DNA of 19,704 nt from Verrucomicrobiota bacterium. GTDB taxonomy: Bacteria > Verrucomicrobiota > Verrucomicrobiia > Chthoniobacterales > UBA10450. How positions within the stretch are numbered: the first letter of the stretch is position 1; each line of letters opens with the position of its first letter. The notes beneath the pieces were generated by a model, which saw only the letters and a program-made list of their open reading frames with translations, was not told where the DNA came from and searched no databases. This document shows positions 1 to 7,518 of the stretch, in pieces. The translations under genes were made by a program, and so were the position numbers. The stretch lies in NCBI GenBank assembly GCA_003219335.1, contig QHOF01000042.1:1-19704 (forward strand), written 5' to 3'.

Positions 1-639
1 GATGGAGTCGACCGCAAAAATTAAGTCCATCACATCGATGACGATCAACGCTACACCGAGCGGTGTGAGCATCCAGCCATTGCCCACCCGCGCTTTGAAA
101 CGCTCGCCGTAAAATTCCGGGGTGATGGGAATCCAATTCCTACAAAAACGCATCACCAGGCTGTTCCCGAAGTCTGGTTCGCCGACCTTTCCAAAAAGCA
201 TTCGAATGGCGGTCACCAGCAAGAAGATTCCAAAGATGTAAAGAATGAAATGAAACCGCGACACCAAAGTCACGCCAAGCAAGATCATGATGCCGCGCAT
301 GACAAGGGCGCCCACAATTCCCCAAACGAGAGCGCGATGCTGCGCCATCGGCGGCACCTTGAAATAAGCGAAGATGATCACGAAAACGAAGATGTTATCG
401 ACGCTCAACGAGTATTCGATCACGTAGCCCGTGAGAAATTCGAGGGCTTTGTCCGGCCCGCGCAATTTCCACACTAGCAAATTGAAAAGAAGCGAGAGCA
501 CGATCCAGATGGCAGTGCGTTGGGTCGCGGCGCGCATGCTCAGTTCGCGTCCGCGGTGCTTGAATTGGGCGAGATCGATCGTCAGCGCGATAAAAACGCC
601 CGCGGTGAACGCGAGCCAAAACCAGATGCTGGTCGTCAC
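1..639 (-). CDS. TerC/Alx-family integral membrane protein (3' end missing)
   Basis: I translated this frame directly; it is open from a GTG at 639 down to base 1, so 213 residues are visible and the C-terminus lies outside the window. The protein is strongly hydrophobic with several membrane segments. It carries the family hallmark near residues 72-95, a stretch around EYSLSVDNIFVF, and a second acidic membrane motif (IDVMDLIFAVDS) at the visible end. These paired Asp-containing motifs characterise TerC/Alx proteins, which in E. coli (Alx) and other bacteria are linked to manganese export and tellurite or pH response. An in-frame TGA lies five codons upstream of the GTG, so the start cannot be much earlier; no clear Shine-Dalgarno is visible. 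It is transcribed divergently from the GreA-like gene. The family is confident; the substrate is inference. Confidence 0.9.
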   Translation of the reverse strand, partial: MTTSIWFWLAFTAGVFIALTIDLAQFKHRGRELSMRAATQRTAIWIVLSLLFNLLVWKLRGPDKALEFLTGYVIEYSLSVDNIFVFVIIFAYFKVPPMAQHRALVWGIVGALVMRGIMILLGVTLVSRFHFILYIFGIFLLVTAIRMLFGKVGEPDFGNSLVMRFCRNWIPITPEFYGERFKARVGNGWMLTPLGVALIVIDVMDLIFAVDSI

Positions 640-693
640 AGCGCGAGATTTTCACGCCGCGCGGCGCACGGCAATCGCAAATTGCGCGCATCT

Positions 694-720
694 CGTACGA
701 CTTATGGCGTATATCCCATG
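694..720. repeat. Possible degraded copy of the 9-nt intergenic repeat
   Basis: The gap between the divergent TerC-like and GreA-like genes contains CGACTTATG at 698-706 and TATCCCATG at 712-720. Each is close to the YGTCNNATG unit seen clearly elsewhere in the window, but the spacing is irregular. On its own this would not be called a repeat; it is listed because of the better copies at 3388, 8850 and 13803. Confidence 0.25.
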
Positions 721-746
721 AGATGATATTGTCTCCCCTGCAAAAA

Positions 747-2624
747 ATGGACGTTGAACTACAAAAGCTTGTTGAATCGGGGAAGCTCACTTCCAAAGCC
801 GGCGAGCAAATGGAGAAATTAAAGCCGGGCGCATTTTGTCTGCACAAAAGCTGGGGATTCGGTCGGGTGCGCGAATGGAACCTGCTACTCAATCAGATCG
901 TGATCGACTTTGCGAGCAAGAAGTCTCATCCCATGCAAGTCCGGTACGCGGCGGAGAATCTCACGCCGCTTGCGCCGGAGCATTTTCTTGCACGCAAGGC
1001 GACCGACCTGGCGTCGATCAAAAATCTGGCCCGGGAAAATCCGGTCGCGCTCGTGCGAAATATTCTGGAAAGTTTGGACGGCAAAGCCAGCGCGGAGCAG
1101 ATCGCTGAATGGCTGATCGGTGACGTGTTCACCGAAGCAGAGTGGAAACGGTGGTGGGAATCCACCAAGAAAGCGCTCAAGGCGAGCGGCGCTTTTTCTG
1201 TCCCCCCGAAGAAGAGCGATCCAATCCAAATCCGCGGCGAAGGCATATCGCAGGCTGACGAGCTGCTTGCCGCTTTCAACCATGCGCGACAGCCGAAAGA
1301 GCAAATCGCGGCGCTCGAGCAGATCATACGATCTCACCAGCAATTCAAGGAACCTGAAAAACAGCTTCAGCCGGTCATCGCGACGATTGAGAACATGGCC
1401 GCGCGCAACCAGAAAATGCATCCGGAGCTCGCGTTCGAGCTAATCATGGCGCGGGACGATTTGCTCGCGCGCATCCCATCCCTGCACACGACTCACATTG
1501 GTCTGACCCTTTTGAAACTGATTCTTGAGAAGGAAAAACGGTTGGAGACGGTCCTGCCGAAGTTGGCGGCGGCAAAAGAGAAGCGAATCTTGCAAGCGCT
1601 GCCGTCGGCGCTCGGTCCACTCTGGACGGAACGCGCCTTGCGTTTGATGCAAGCGAGCCACGGCCGCATGGTCGCGCAAATTCCGCGGATCTTAAGCGAA
1701 GGCGGACAACACGCTGAGCTTCGGGCTATGCTGGAGCGGAGCATCCGCGAACACTCAGCCACCAGCGAGATGCTTACCTGGCTGTGCGGCGAACGGGAAA
1801 TCTGGAGCGAGCTCGTTACGCCGGAATTGCTCGGCGCGATTCTGTCGGCGCTGGAGCGGGAGCAGCACCACGCTCCGGGGCGTGCCAGCAAGTTACACCG
1901 CGTTTTGGTGGAAGACCGGCAATTGATTGGAGACATTTTCAAAGATGCCGATGTCGCTCTTGCGCGCGACGCCATGCGGCGACTCCAGCTAAGCCCTTTG
2001 TCCGATGAGCTGACGAAACGCTCGCTCCTGGCGCGGATCGTCAAAGTTTATCCGGAACTGGAAAGCATGATCACCGGCGGACAGCCGGAGGAGAAAAGCG
2101 CGGCGCTCATCGTTTCCTGGAGCAGCTTGGAAAAACGCAAAGCCGAATACGAAGAGCTGGTGAAAGTGAAAATTCCCGAGAACAGCAAAGAAATCGCGCT
2201 TGCTAGGTCGTATGGCGATTTGAGCGAAAATTTTGAATTCAAAGCGGCCAAGCAGATGCAAAGCGTCCTGATGCGACGCAAGGCCGAGCTCGAACAGATG
2301 CTGCACAACGCGCAGGGCACCTCATTTGACAATCCCGATACCTCGCGCGTTTCCATCGGCACAATAGTCACGCTGCGCAACATGGAGACGAATGAGGAAG
2401 AAACATATTCCATCCTGGGGGCATGGGATGGCAACCCTGAGCGTCACATCATTTCGTACCAGACCGCCATCGGCCAGGCGCTGCTTAGCCATGAGGTTAG
2501 CGACACTATTTCGATGAACACCGAGCACGGCGTCACTCAATTTACCATCGTATCAATCCAGCGTGCGCCGCGGGACCAGACTGCGCTTCCGCATGAGTCT
2601 GCCGTTGAAGCAGCGGTAGGCTGA
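747..2624 (+). CDS. Long GreA/GreB-family transcription elongation factor
   Basis: About 625 residues, roughly four times the length of E. coli GreA (about 158). The C-terminal third (roughly residues 460-610 counting from 747) is a Gre module. It has a coiled-coil with the tip motif RSYGDLSENFEF, keeping the Asp and Glu of GreA that position the catalytic metal for RNA cleavage in the polymerase secondary channel, followed by an FKBP-like domain. The N-terminus has a small conserved block, FCLHKSWGFGRV, that looks like an SH3/Tudor-type fold. The middle is helical, possibly repeats. Chlamydial GreA is similarly extended (about 715 residues), which supports a PVC origin. An ATG at 723 is also in frame; I prefer 747 (MDVELQKLVESGKL) because the upstream bases look repeat-derived, but neither start has a clear ribosome site. 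The expected role is rescue of backtracked RNA polymerase; the job of the extension is unknown. Confidence 0.9.
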   Translation: MDVELQKLVESGKLTSKAGEQMEKLKPGAFCLHKSWGFGRVREWNLLLNQIVIDFASKKSHPMQVRYAAENLTPLAPEHFLARKATDLASIKNLARENPVALVRNILESLDGKASAEQIAEWLIGDVFTEAEWKRWWESTKKALKASGAFSVPPKKSDPIQIRGEGISQADELLAAFNHARQPKEQIAALEQIIRSHQQFKEPEKQLQPVIATIENMAARNQKMHPELAFELIMARDDLLARIPSLHTTHIGLTLLKLILEKEKRLETVLPKLAAAKEKRILQALPSALGPLWTERALRLMQASHGRMVAQIPRILSEGGQHAELRAMLERSIREHSATSEMLTWLCGEREIWSELVTPELLGAILSALEREQHHAPGRASKLHRVLVEDRQLIGDIFKDADVALARDAMRRLQLSPLSDELTKRSLLARIVKVYPELESMITGGQPEEKSAALIVSWSSLEKRKAEYEELVKVKIPENSKEIALARSYGDLSENFEFKAAKQMQSVLMRRKAELEQMLHNAQGTSFDNPDTSRVSIGTIVTLRNMETNEEETYSILGAWDGNPERHIISYQTAIGQALLSHEVSDTISMNTEHGVTQFTIVSIQRAPRDQTALPHESAVEAAVG

Positions 2625-2640
2625 TTAGGCTGCGACATGC

Positions 2641-3390
2641 CTAAATGAGCAATTCGTAGGACAGAATACTCAGGCAATAGATTGCCGCGGTTTCCACTCG
2701 CAGGATGATCGGGCCGAGGGTAATTGGCAGGCAACCGTGGCGGCGCGCGAGCGCGAGCTCCGCAGGCGTGAAATCGCCCTCGGGACCAATAAGCATCAAG
2801 ACGCTGCGAGGATGATCTCCCTGCTCATGTGAATAATCTGCCAGAATTTTCTTCAATTGCTGCGCATCAGGCTGGAGGGAACCAATCAGCCGAAGATCGA
2901 ATGATCCCTCTGCGGCGGAAAAAAAATCGCCCAGTTTTCTTGGCGTATGGACGCGCGGCAGCCAGTTCTGACCGCATTGTTTGGCTGCTTCAATCGCGAC
3001 CTGCTGCCATTTCGATTGTTTTTGCGCGGCGGTTTCGGGATCGACCTGCACAATGGTGCGGTCGGACATGATTGGCGCGATTTCGGCAGCGCCAATCTCG
3101 ACAGCTTTCTGCACGATTAACTCCATATTTTTTCCTTTTGGAATTGCTTGTCCCAGAACGATCCGACAGCGCAGTGGCGGCGTTTCTGCTTCGTGCAGTT
3201 TTCGCAAGACAATTTCATCGTCGCCAAGATCGACAATTTCGGCGGTGATTTCGCGGCCTTGGCCATTGAAGAGGACAAGCTTCTCCCCAACTCGGCTCCG
3301 CAGGACGTCGCGCGCGTGGTGCGCTTCCGAGCCGCACAACGCGAACGCACGAGCGTCCCAGTTTTCCGGCGAGATGTAGAAACGATGCAT
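2641..3390 (-). CDS. rsmE: 16S rRNA (uracil(1498)-N3)-methyltransferase RsmE
   Basis: 249 residues, the usual length for RsmE, a SPOUT-class enzyme that methylates U1498 of 16S rRNA using S-adenosylmethionine. The N-terminal PUA-like domain contains the typical HHARDVLR block. The C-terminal knot region shows LIGPEGD (usually GPEGG) and LGPIILRVETA, matching the SAM-binding motifs LG..ILR.ETA. Its 3' end converges on the GreA-like gene with only 16 bases between the stops and no convincing terminator. The ATG start codon coincides with the last three bases of a repeat unit (see 3388-3414), so the region just upstream of this start is repeat DNA. It is probably the last gene of the long minus-strand run that begins with the STAS gene, 35 bases after the lyase gene. 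Confidence 0.95.
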   Translation of the reverse strand: MHRFYISPENWDARAFALCGSEAHHARDVLRSRVGEKLVLFNGQGREITAEIVDLGDDEIVLRKLHEAETPPLRCRIVLGQAIPKGKNMELIVQKAVEIGAAEIAPIMSDRTIVQVDPETAAQKQSKWQQVAIEAAKQCGQNWLPRVHTPRKLGDFFSAAEGSFDLRLIGSLQPDAQQLKKILADYSHEQGDHPRSVLMLIGPEGDFTPAELALARRHGCLPITLGPIILRVETAAIYCLSILSYELLI

Positions 3391-3414
3391 GAGACCGGTG
3401 CGACTAATCGGACG
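3388..3414 (-). repeat. 9-nt tandem repeat, three units, at the rsmE start
   Basis: On the minus strand three consecutive 9-mers fit YGTCNNATG with a few mismatches: CGTCCGATT at 3414-3406, an AGTC-type unit at 3405-3397 and GGTCTCATG at 3396-3388. The GTC core is kept at the same phase in all three. The final ATG is the rsmE start codon. The array fills most of the 35-base gap between the lyase stop and rsmE. Confidence 0.6.
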
Positions 3415-3425
3415 TATGACAGCTG

Positions 3426-4286
3426 TCAGTAGTTAGACGCGATAAGCGAGTTCAAAGCCAGCACGTCTCTGAGCGATTTGCTTATCGGCAGCTCGATGTC
3501 ACGCTCTTGCAGCGCCGCAATCACGGCTTCAGTGGGAATGTTTCCTACCAGCGCGTCCTGCGCGAATGGGCAGCCACCAAGGCCGCCGATGGCTGAATCA
3601 AACCGGCGACAGCCTGCGTCATACGCCGCGAGCACTTTTGCTGCGGCTTCCACAGGCACGCTGTGCAGATGCACGCCGATGTCGTAATCGGGATATTGAG
3701 TCACAACTGATTCAACCACGCGACGAACGAGATGGGGGCCGGCTACCCCGACGGTGTCGGCGAGTGAGATTGATCGGACACCGATGGGGGTCAATTTCCC
3801 TATTGCCTGGTGCACTTCATTTTCGTCCCATGGATCGCCATATGGATTTCCGAACGCCATCGAAATGTAAACGACCATACCGAGCCCAACGCTGTCCGCT
3901 TTTGTCTTAATCGATTGCAACACCTGGTAGCACTCTTCGGGCGTCTGGTTTTGGTTTTTGCGCAGAAACGTCTCCGAGACGGAGCACGGAAAGCCCAGGG
4001 TGGAAACTGCTTTGGTGGCGGTCGCACGCTCGGCGCCCTTCTCGTTTACCACGATGCCGATGATTTCGACGCCGTTGGGCAAATCGATTTGCTCCAGCAC
4101 TTTCTCGCTGTCGGCCATTTGTGGAACGGCCTTCGGAGAAACAAAACTTACCGCATCGATGTGTTTGAACCCGGCCGCGATCAGAGCGCGCAGGTAACGC
4201 GCCTTCAGTTCGGTGGGGATTTGCCGCTTGAGACCCTGCCAAGCATCTCTCGGGCATTCGAGGAGTTTGACAGGCTTGCTAACCAC
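3426..4286 (-). CDS. Hydroxymethylglutaryl-CoA lyase-type enzyme
   Basis: 286 residues from a GTG at 4286, typical for HMG-CoA lyase, which cleaves HMG-CoA to acetyl-CoA and acetoacetate in leucine breakdown. The TIM-barrel motifs are present: ECPRDAWQGL (classical VGPRDGLQNE, keeping Arg-Asp), SFVSPKAVPQMAD, the metal-binding HLH (in GVHLHSVP), and GGLGGCPFAQ with the catalytic Cys, followed by GN. The Glu before the SFVSPK block in the human enzyme appears to be Asp here. The AFGNPYGDPW variant and the ECPRDA motif recall the lyase subgroup I associate with Bacteroidetes. The frame stays open far into dnaJ, but homology begins just after the GTG, which overlaps the end of dnaJ by 8 bases; this suggests coupled translation. 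HMG-CoA lyase is the best call, but a related acyl-CoA lyase of the DRE-TIM family is possible. Confidence 0.85.
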   Translation of the reverse strand: MVSKPVKLLECPRDAWQGLKRQIPTELKARYLRALIAAGFKHIDAVSFVSPKAVPQMADSEKVLEQIDLPNGVEIIGIVVNEKGAERATATKAVSTLGFPCSVSETFLRKNQNQTPEECYQVLQSIKTKADSVGLGMVVYISMAFGNPYGDPWDENEVHQAIGKLTPIGVRSISLADTVGVAGPHLVRRVVESVVTQYPDYDIGVHLHSVPVEAAAKVLAAYDAGCRRFDSAIGGLGGCPFAQDALVGNIPTEAVIAALQERDIELPISKSLRDVLALNSLIASNY

Positions 4287-5439
4287 GGAAATTGCGGCGC
4301 CTACTTGAAAATTCCTTCGCGCGTTCAAAGAAACTTTTGCGCATCGGAGTGTTTTCGTCTCCGCAAAGCGCTGCGAATTCCTCCAACTTGCGGCGTTGCT
4401 CGGCATTCAAGCGCGACGGCACCTCGACAATTAGGCGCGCAAACAAATCGCCATGGCCGCGGCCGCTGACGTTCACGATACCTTTCCCGCGCAGTTTGAA
4501 CATTTGGCCGCTTTGCGTGCCGGCGGGTACTTTGAGATGCGCCTTGCCTTCGAGTGTCGGCGCATCAATTTCCCCGCCCAAGGCCGCAACGGAAAACGGG
4601 ATCGACACTTCGCAGTACAAATCGTCGCCCTCGCGTTGAAAGATCTCGTGTTCCTTGATGTGGACGACCACGTAAAGGTCCCCTGGCGGAGCGCCCCCAA
4701 TGCCTGCCTCGCCATTGCCTGGCGAGCGCAACCGGGTACCCTCCCTAATTCCAGCCGGAATTTTGAGCTTGATCCGGCTTGACTTCTCCACGCGTCCCTC
4801 GCCGCGGCACTTCTGGCACGGTTTTTCAATGATTTCACCAGCGCCGTGACAGCGGGGACATGTTTGCGAAATGTGAAAAAATCCACGTGAACTGACGACC
4901 TGACCACGGCCGCCGCAGGTGGGACAGCTGATTCTGCGCGAACCGGGTTCAGCGCCGCCGCCCTGGCATTTATCGCAGGTGTCGAGCTTCTCGATTTCGA
5001 TCTGCTTCTCGGCGCCAAATGCTGCCTCTTCCAGTTTGATTTCCATGTCGTAACGCAGATCCGATCCGCGGCGCCGATCTTCTCTGCGCATTCCGCCACC
5101 GAAGAACGTGTCGAAAATTCCACCGCCGAATCCGCCTCCGCCGAACACTTCACGGAAAATTTCGAACGGATCATGGAAAACACCGCCGCCGAAACCGGCA
5201 CCGCCTGGGGCGAACGCGGCGTGGCCGAATCGATCATAAGCAGCGCGTTTGTCCAGGTCCATGAGGACATCGTATGCTTCGCCTAGCTCTTTAAATTTTT
5301 CCTCGGCGTGCGGGTCCTCCGGGTTTTTATCCGGGTGAAATTTTACTGCGAGTTTGCGATACGCGCGTTTGATCTCCTCATCGGTGGCATTTCTTCCAAC
5401 GCCCAGCACCTCGTAGTAATCGCGTTTCTCAGTTTCCAT
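4279..5439 (-). CDS. dnaJ: Chaperone DnaJ (type I Hsp40)
   Basis: 386 residues with the full type I architecture. An N-terminal J domain has HPD at about 35-37, the motif that stimulates DnaK ATPase. A Gly/Phe-rich segment follows (runs such as GGAGFGGGVF). Next come four zinc-binding CxxCxGxG motifs (CDKCQGGG, CPTCGGRG, CPRCHGAG, CQKCRGEG), then the C-terminal substrate-binding beta domains. I start at the ATG at 5439 (METEKRDYYEVLG); an in-frame GTG at 5463 would add eight residues, but they are encoded by repeat-like DNA. The gene follows grpE by 58 bases, and its stop overlaps the lyase start. dnaK, the ATPase partner of both chaperones, is not in the window. Confidence 0.97.
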   Translation of the reverse strand: METEKRDYYEVLGVGRNATDEEIKRAYRKLAVKFHPDKNPEDPHAEEKFKELGEAYDVLMDLDKRAAYDRFGHAAFAPGGAGFGGGVFHDPFEIFREVFGGGGFGGGIFDTFFGGGMRREDRRRGSDLRYDMEIKLEEAAFGAEKQIEIEKLDTCDKCQGGGAEPGSRRISCPTCGGRGQVVSSRGFFHISQTCPRCHGAGEIIEKPCQKCRGEGRVEKSSRIKLKIPAGIREGTRLRSPGNGEAGIGGAPPGDLYVVVHIKEHEIFQREGDDLYCEVSIPFSVAALGGEIDAPTLEGKAHLKVPAGTQSGQMFKLRGKGIVNVSGRGHGDLFARLIVEVPSRLNAEQRRKLEEFAALCGDENTPMRKSFFERAKEFSSRRRNFRG

Positions 5440-5468
5440 GCAGCGATGAGTCCTATCTGACACCTATG
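5440..5468. repeat. Degenerate 9-nt repeat copy between grpE and dnaJ
   Basis: Plus-strand 9-mers GCAGCGATG (5440-5448) and AGTCCTATC (5449-5457), then an 11-base variant ending CTATG at 5468, resemble the YGTCNNATG unit found in better form elsewhere. The array is imperfect, with one apparent two-base insertion. It touches the dnaJ start codon and would encode the odd N-terminus of the longer dnaJ frame. Confidence 0.35.
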
Positions 5469-5497
5469 AAACTAATAAGCGAAGCAAGCAAGAATGC

Positions 5498-6070
5498 TCA
5501 CTTCTTCGCAGGGCCGCTGGAAACAATTACACGCGCAGGTCGCAGTAACCGATCTTTAAAGCGATAGCCCCGTCGGGCCTGGCGAATGACCGTTCCTTCG
5601 GGAGAGTCGCTCGGCTCATGCGCAATTGCTTCGTGCAGGTTGGGATCAAACGTTTTGCCTTCGGCCTCGATCGGTTGCAGCCCATTTTCCGCCAGCAAAT
5701 CGCTAAGTTGTTTTTGTACAAGAATCATCCCCGAATAAATTGGAGATTGTTCCCCCCGCTCTTTTGCGGCGGCGAGACCAAGCTCAAAATTATCGATAAT
5801 CGATACTAACCGCTCGAGCAACGCGCTGTTGGCGTATTTGATCGCCTCCGCCTTTTCGCGCGCCGAACGTTTTTTATAATTCTCGAAATCAGCCTGGCTG
5901 CGCAATGCCAGATCGCGGAACCGATCGAGATCGCCTTGCAAGCCGGCCATGGCATCTTCCGCCTCAGCTTGCTGGGGATCAGTCGCTGGCGCTGCCGGCG
6001 AAGGCATCGGCTTTGCGGAGACCGATCTCTTCATTGAATTCTCTTGTTCGGAAGCAGGAACCTTTTTCAT
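5498..6070 (-). CDS. grpE: Nucleotide exchange factor GrpE
   Basis: 190 residues, normal for GrpE, which drives ADP release from DnaK. The first 40 residues are low-complexity (Ala/Pro/Ser). A long helical region follows with the characteristic RSQADFENYKKR, then the LERLVSIIDNFELGL segment, and a C-terminal beta domain with FDPNLHEAIAHEPSDSPEGTV and VIRQARRGYRFKDRLLRPARVIV, all hallmark GrpE blocks. The start ATG overlaps the stop of the upstream phosphatase gene in an ATGA, which points to coupled translation. An internal ATG at 6034 has a better purine-rich upstream (AAGAGA) and would give 178 residues with the whole conserved part intact. No CIRCE-type inverted repeat is visible. Confidence 0.96.
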   Translation of the reverse strand: MKKVPASEQENSMKRSVSAKPMPSPAAPATDPQQAEAEDAMAGLQGDLDRFRDLALRSQADFENYKKRSAREKAEAIKYANSALLERLVSIIDNFELGLAAAKERGEQSPIYSGMILVQKQLSDLLAENGLQPIEAEGKTFDPNLHEAIAHEPSDSPEGTVIRQARRGYRFKDRLLRPARVIVSSGPAKK

Positions 6071-7503
6071 GTTTTGCGGATGGCAATCACGGTGATGTCG
6101 TCGTTTTGAGGCTCCGAGCCGGTAAAGTCGCGCACGTCCTCAATGATTTTCTTTACAATCGCCTGGGCGCCATCGTTCGCGCTGGCGCGGACCGATTGCA
6201 TCATGCGATCGAGACCGAACTCGTCTCCCTCGGTATTGAGCGTTTCGGTCACGCCGTCGGTGTAGAGAACGAGGCAATCATCGCGCTCGAGCGCGACGGC
6301 GAAATCAACTGTAAGCCTATCAAACACGTTACCGCTGTCAATTCCCACGACCATCCCCGGCGGTTTTACCGGTGTAACACTTTGTGACTGCCGCTTGTAA
6401 AGGAGCGGCGCATCATGTCCGGCTCGCGCAAGGACAACGCCATTGCGTTGGTGATCCAGAATAAGATAGGCCATGCTGATGAACATGTCTTCCCTGATAT
6501 CGGGATAAAGCTGGCGGTTCACTTTTCGCAAGACATCCGCCGGGGACGGATTGCGAGCCGCTTCAGCGCGCAACACGCTCCGACAAATCGCCATGATCAG
6601 GGACGCCGGGACGCCCTTGCCCGAGACGTCAGCGATTGCCACGCCTAGACGCTCTTCATCGACGTGGATGTAATCGAAATAATCGCCGCTCACCTGGCGG
6701 GCCGGCACATTAATGCCGCTGATCTGAAACCCGTTGATGGCTGGCGCTTCGGATGGGAGCAAAATCCGCTGAATGTCCCGTGCAATTTCGAGATCGTGAT
6801 CGAGCCGTTTTTTTTCGTTCGCCATGGAGTAAATGATGGCGTTGTAGAGAGCAAAAGCCGACTGCTCTGCGACGGACTTAAAAACGACGAAATCGCCCTG
6901 CGAAAATGGCGTGCCCATTGGACCATTAGCAAGCACCAGCACACCCAGATCTTGATTTCCATACTGGAGCGCTGCAGCCATGACCGACGTGCTGCCAAAA
7001 GCGCTGTCGCGCAACTTCGCCAACTCCGGCGCTTCGGAGAACTCGTTGACGCAAACCGATTGCCCGGTTTGCCAGACGCGCCCGATCAGTCCTTCGCCGG
7101 GACCGACCGTGTGCAACCGCAGGAAGCTCTCCAACGCAGCGGGAGCGGCGGCCGCTTGCTGCAAGATGTTCGGCGGAACGTCGACCAGCGGTGGGCAGCC
7201 TTTGGAGACAAAAGCCGGCCCAAGTTTGCTACCCGCGCGATCAGTCATATAAAGTGCCCCACCGTGCGCGTCCAGAACGCGCGTGGCGCCCTCAACAATG
7301 AGCCGGTGCAGTTCTTGCGGTCGAATGGTTTCTCGGAAGGCTTCGCCCAGACCATGCAGGAAATCGAAAACCAGCGTTTCCTCGACTTGGATCTCCTCGT
7401 GAGAACGTTCCAGCCTGCGAATCCGCCATGCCTGGAGGCAGGCGGTGATAATCCATCCGGCAACAGACGCGACAAGCAGTCCGAGGAGAAGAGTCGGCCA
7501 CAT
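6067..7503 (-). CDS. Membrane-anchored GAF-PP2C (RsbU/SpoIIE-type) serine phosphatase
   Basis: 478 residues in three parts: an N-terminal membrane helix (about residues 3-25), a GAF-like sensor domain (about 45-225), and a linker leading to a PP2C/SpoIIE phosphatase domain (about 240-478). The linker contains the helical ARDIQRILLP typical of RsbU-like proteins. Metal-binding aspartates are visible in SGDYFDY (D274), ADVSGKGVPA (D292) and the C-terminal NDDIT, so the enzyme should be active. Proteins of this class dephosphorylate STAS-domain antagonists in partner-switching control of alternative sigma factors or other outputs. The gene for such a STAS protein lies 15 bases upstream, which strongly suggests the substrate. 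The downstream grpE start overlaps this stop. The signal sensed by the GAF domain cannot be read from sequence. Confidence 0.93.
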   Translation of the reverse strand: MWPTLLLGLLVASVAGWIITACLQAWRIRRLERSHEEIQVEETLVFDFLHGLGEAFRETIRPQELHRLIVEGATRVLDAHGGALYMTDRAGSKLGPAFVSKGCPPLVDVPPNILQQAAAAPAALESFLRLHTVGPGEGLIGRVWQTGQSVCVNEFSEAPELAKLRDSAFGSTSVMAAALQYGNQDLGVLVLANGPMGTPFSQGDFVVFKSVAEQSAFALYNAIIYSMANEKKRLDHDLEIARDIQRILLPSEAPAINGFQISGINVPARQVSGDYFDYIHVDEERLGVAIADVSGKGVPASLIMAICRSVLRAEAARNPSPADVLRKVNRQLYPDIREDMFISMAYLILDHQRNGVVLARAGHDAPLLYKRQSQSVTPVKPPGMVVGIDSGNVFDRLTVDFAVALERDDCLVLYTDGVTETLNTEGDEFGLDRMMQSVRASANDGAQAIVKKIIEDVRDFTGSEPQNDDITVIAIRKT

Positions 7504-7518
7504 CGTGCCAGGGCCAGC

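Noticed and set aside
640..746. Manganese riboswitch (yybP-ykoY type) before the TerC/Alx gene
   Set aside because: This class often precedes alx-like genes, but the gap is only about 100 bases and I could not find the paired conserved loops. The GC palindrome near 655-666 has no loop and is not diagnostic.
395..892. 165-codon minus-strand frame across the TerC-like and GreA-like genes
   Set aside because: It overlaps the real TerC-like frame on the same strand in another phase and crosses into the coding sequence of the GreA-like gene; low-complexity basic product.
2625..2640. Terminator between the convergent GreA-like and rsmE genes
   Set aside because: Only a 4-bp stem (TAGG/CCTA) is possible and there is no T run.
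3810..4469. 219-codon open frame on the plus strand
   Set aside because: Antisense to the lyase and the end of dnaJ, with no motif; a shadow frame.
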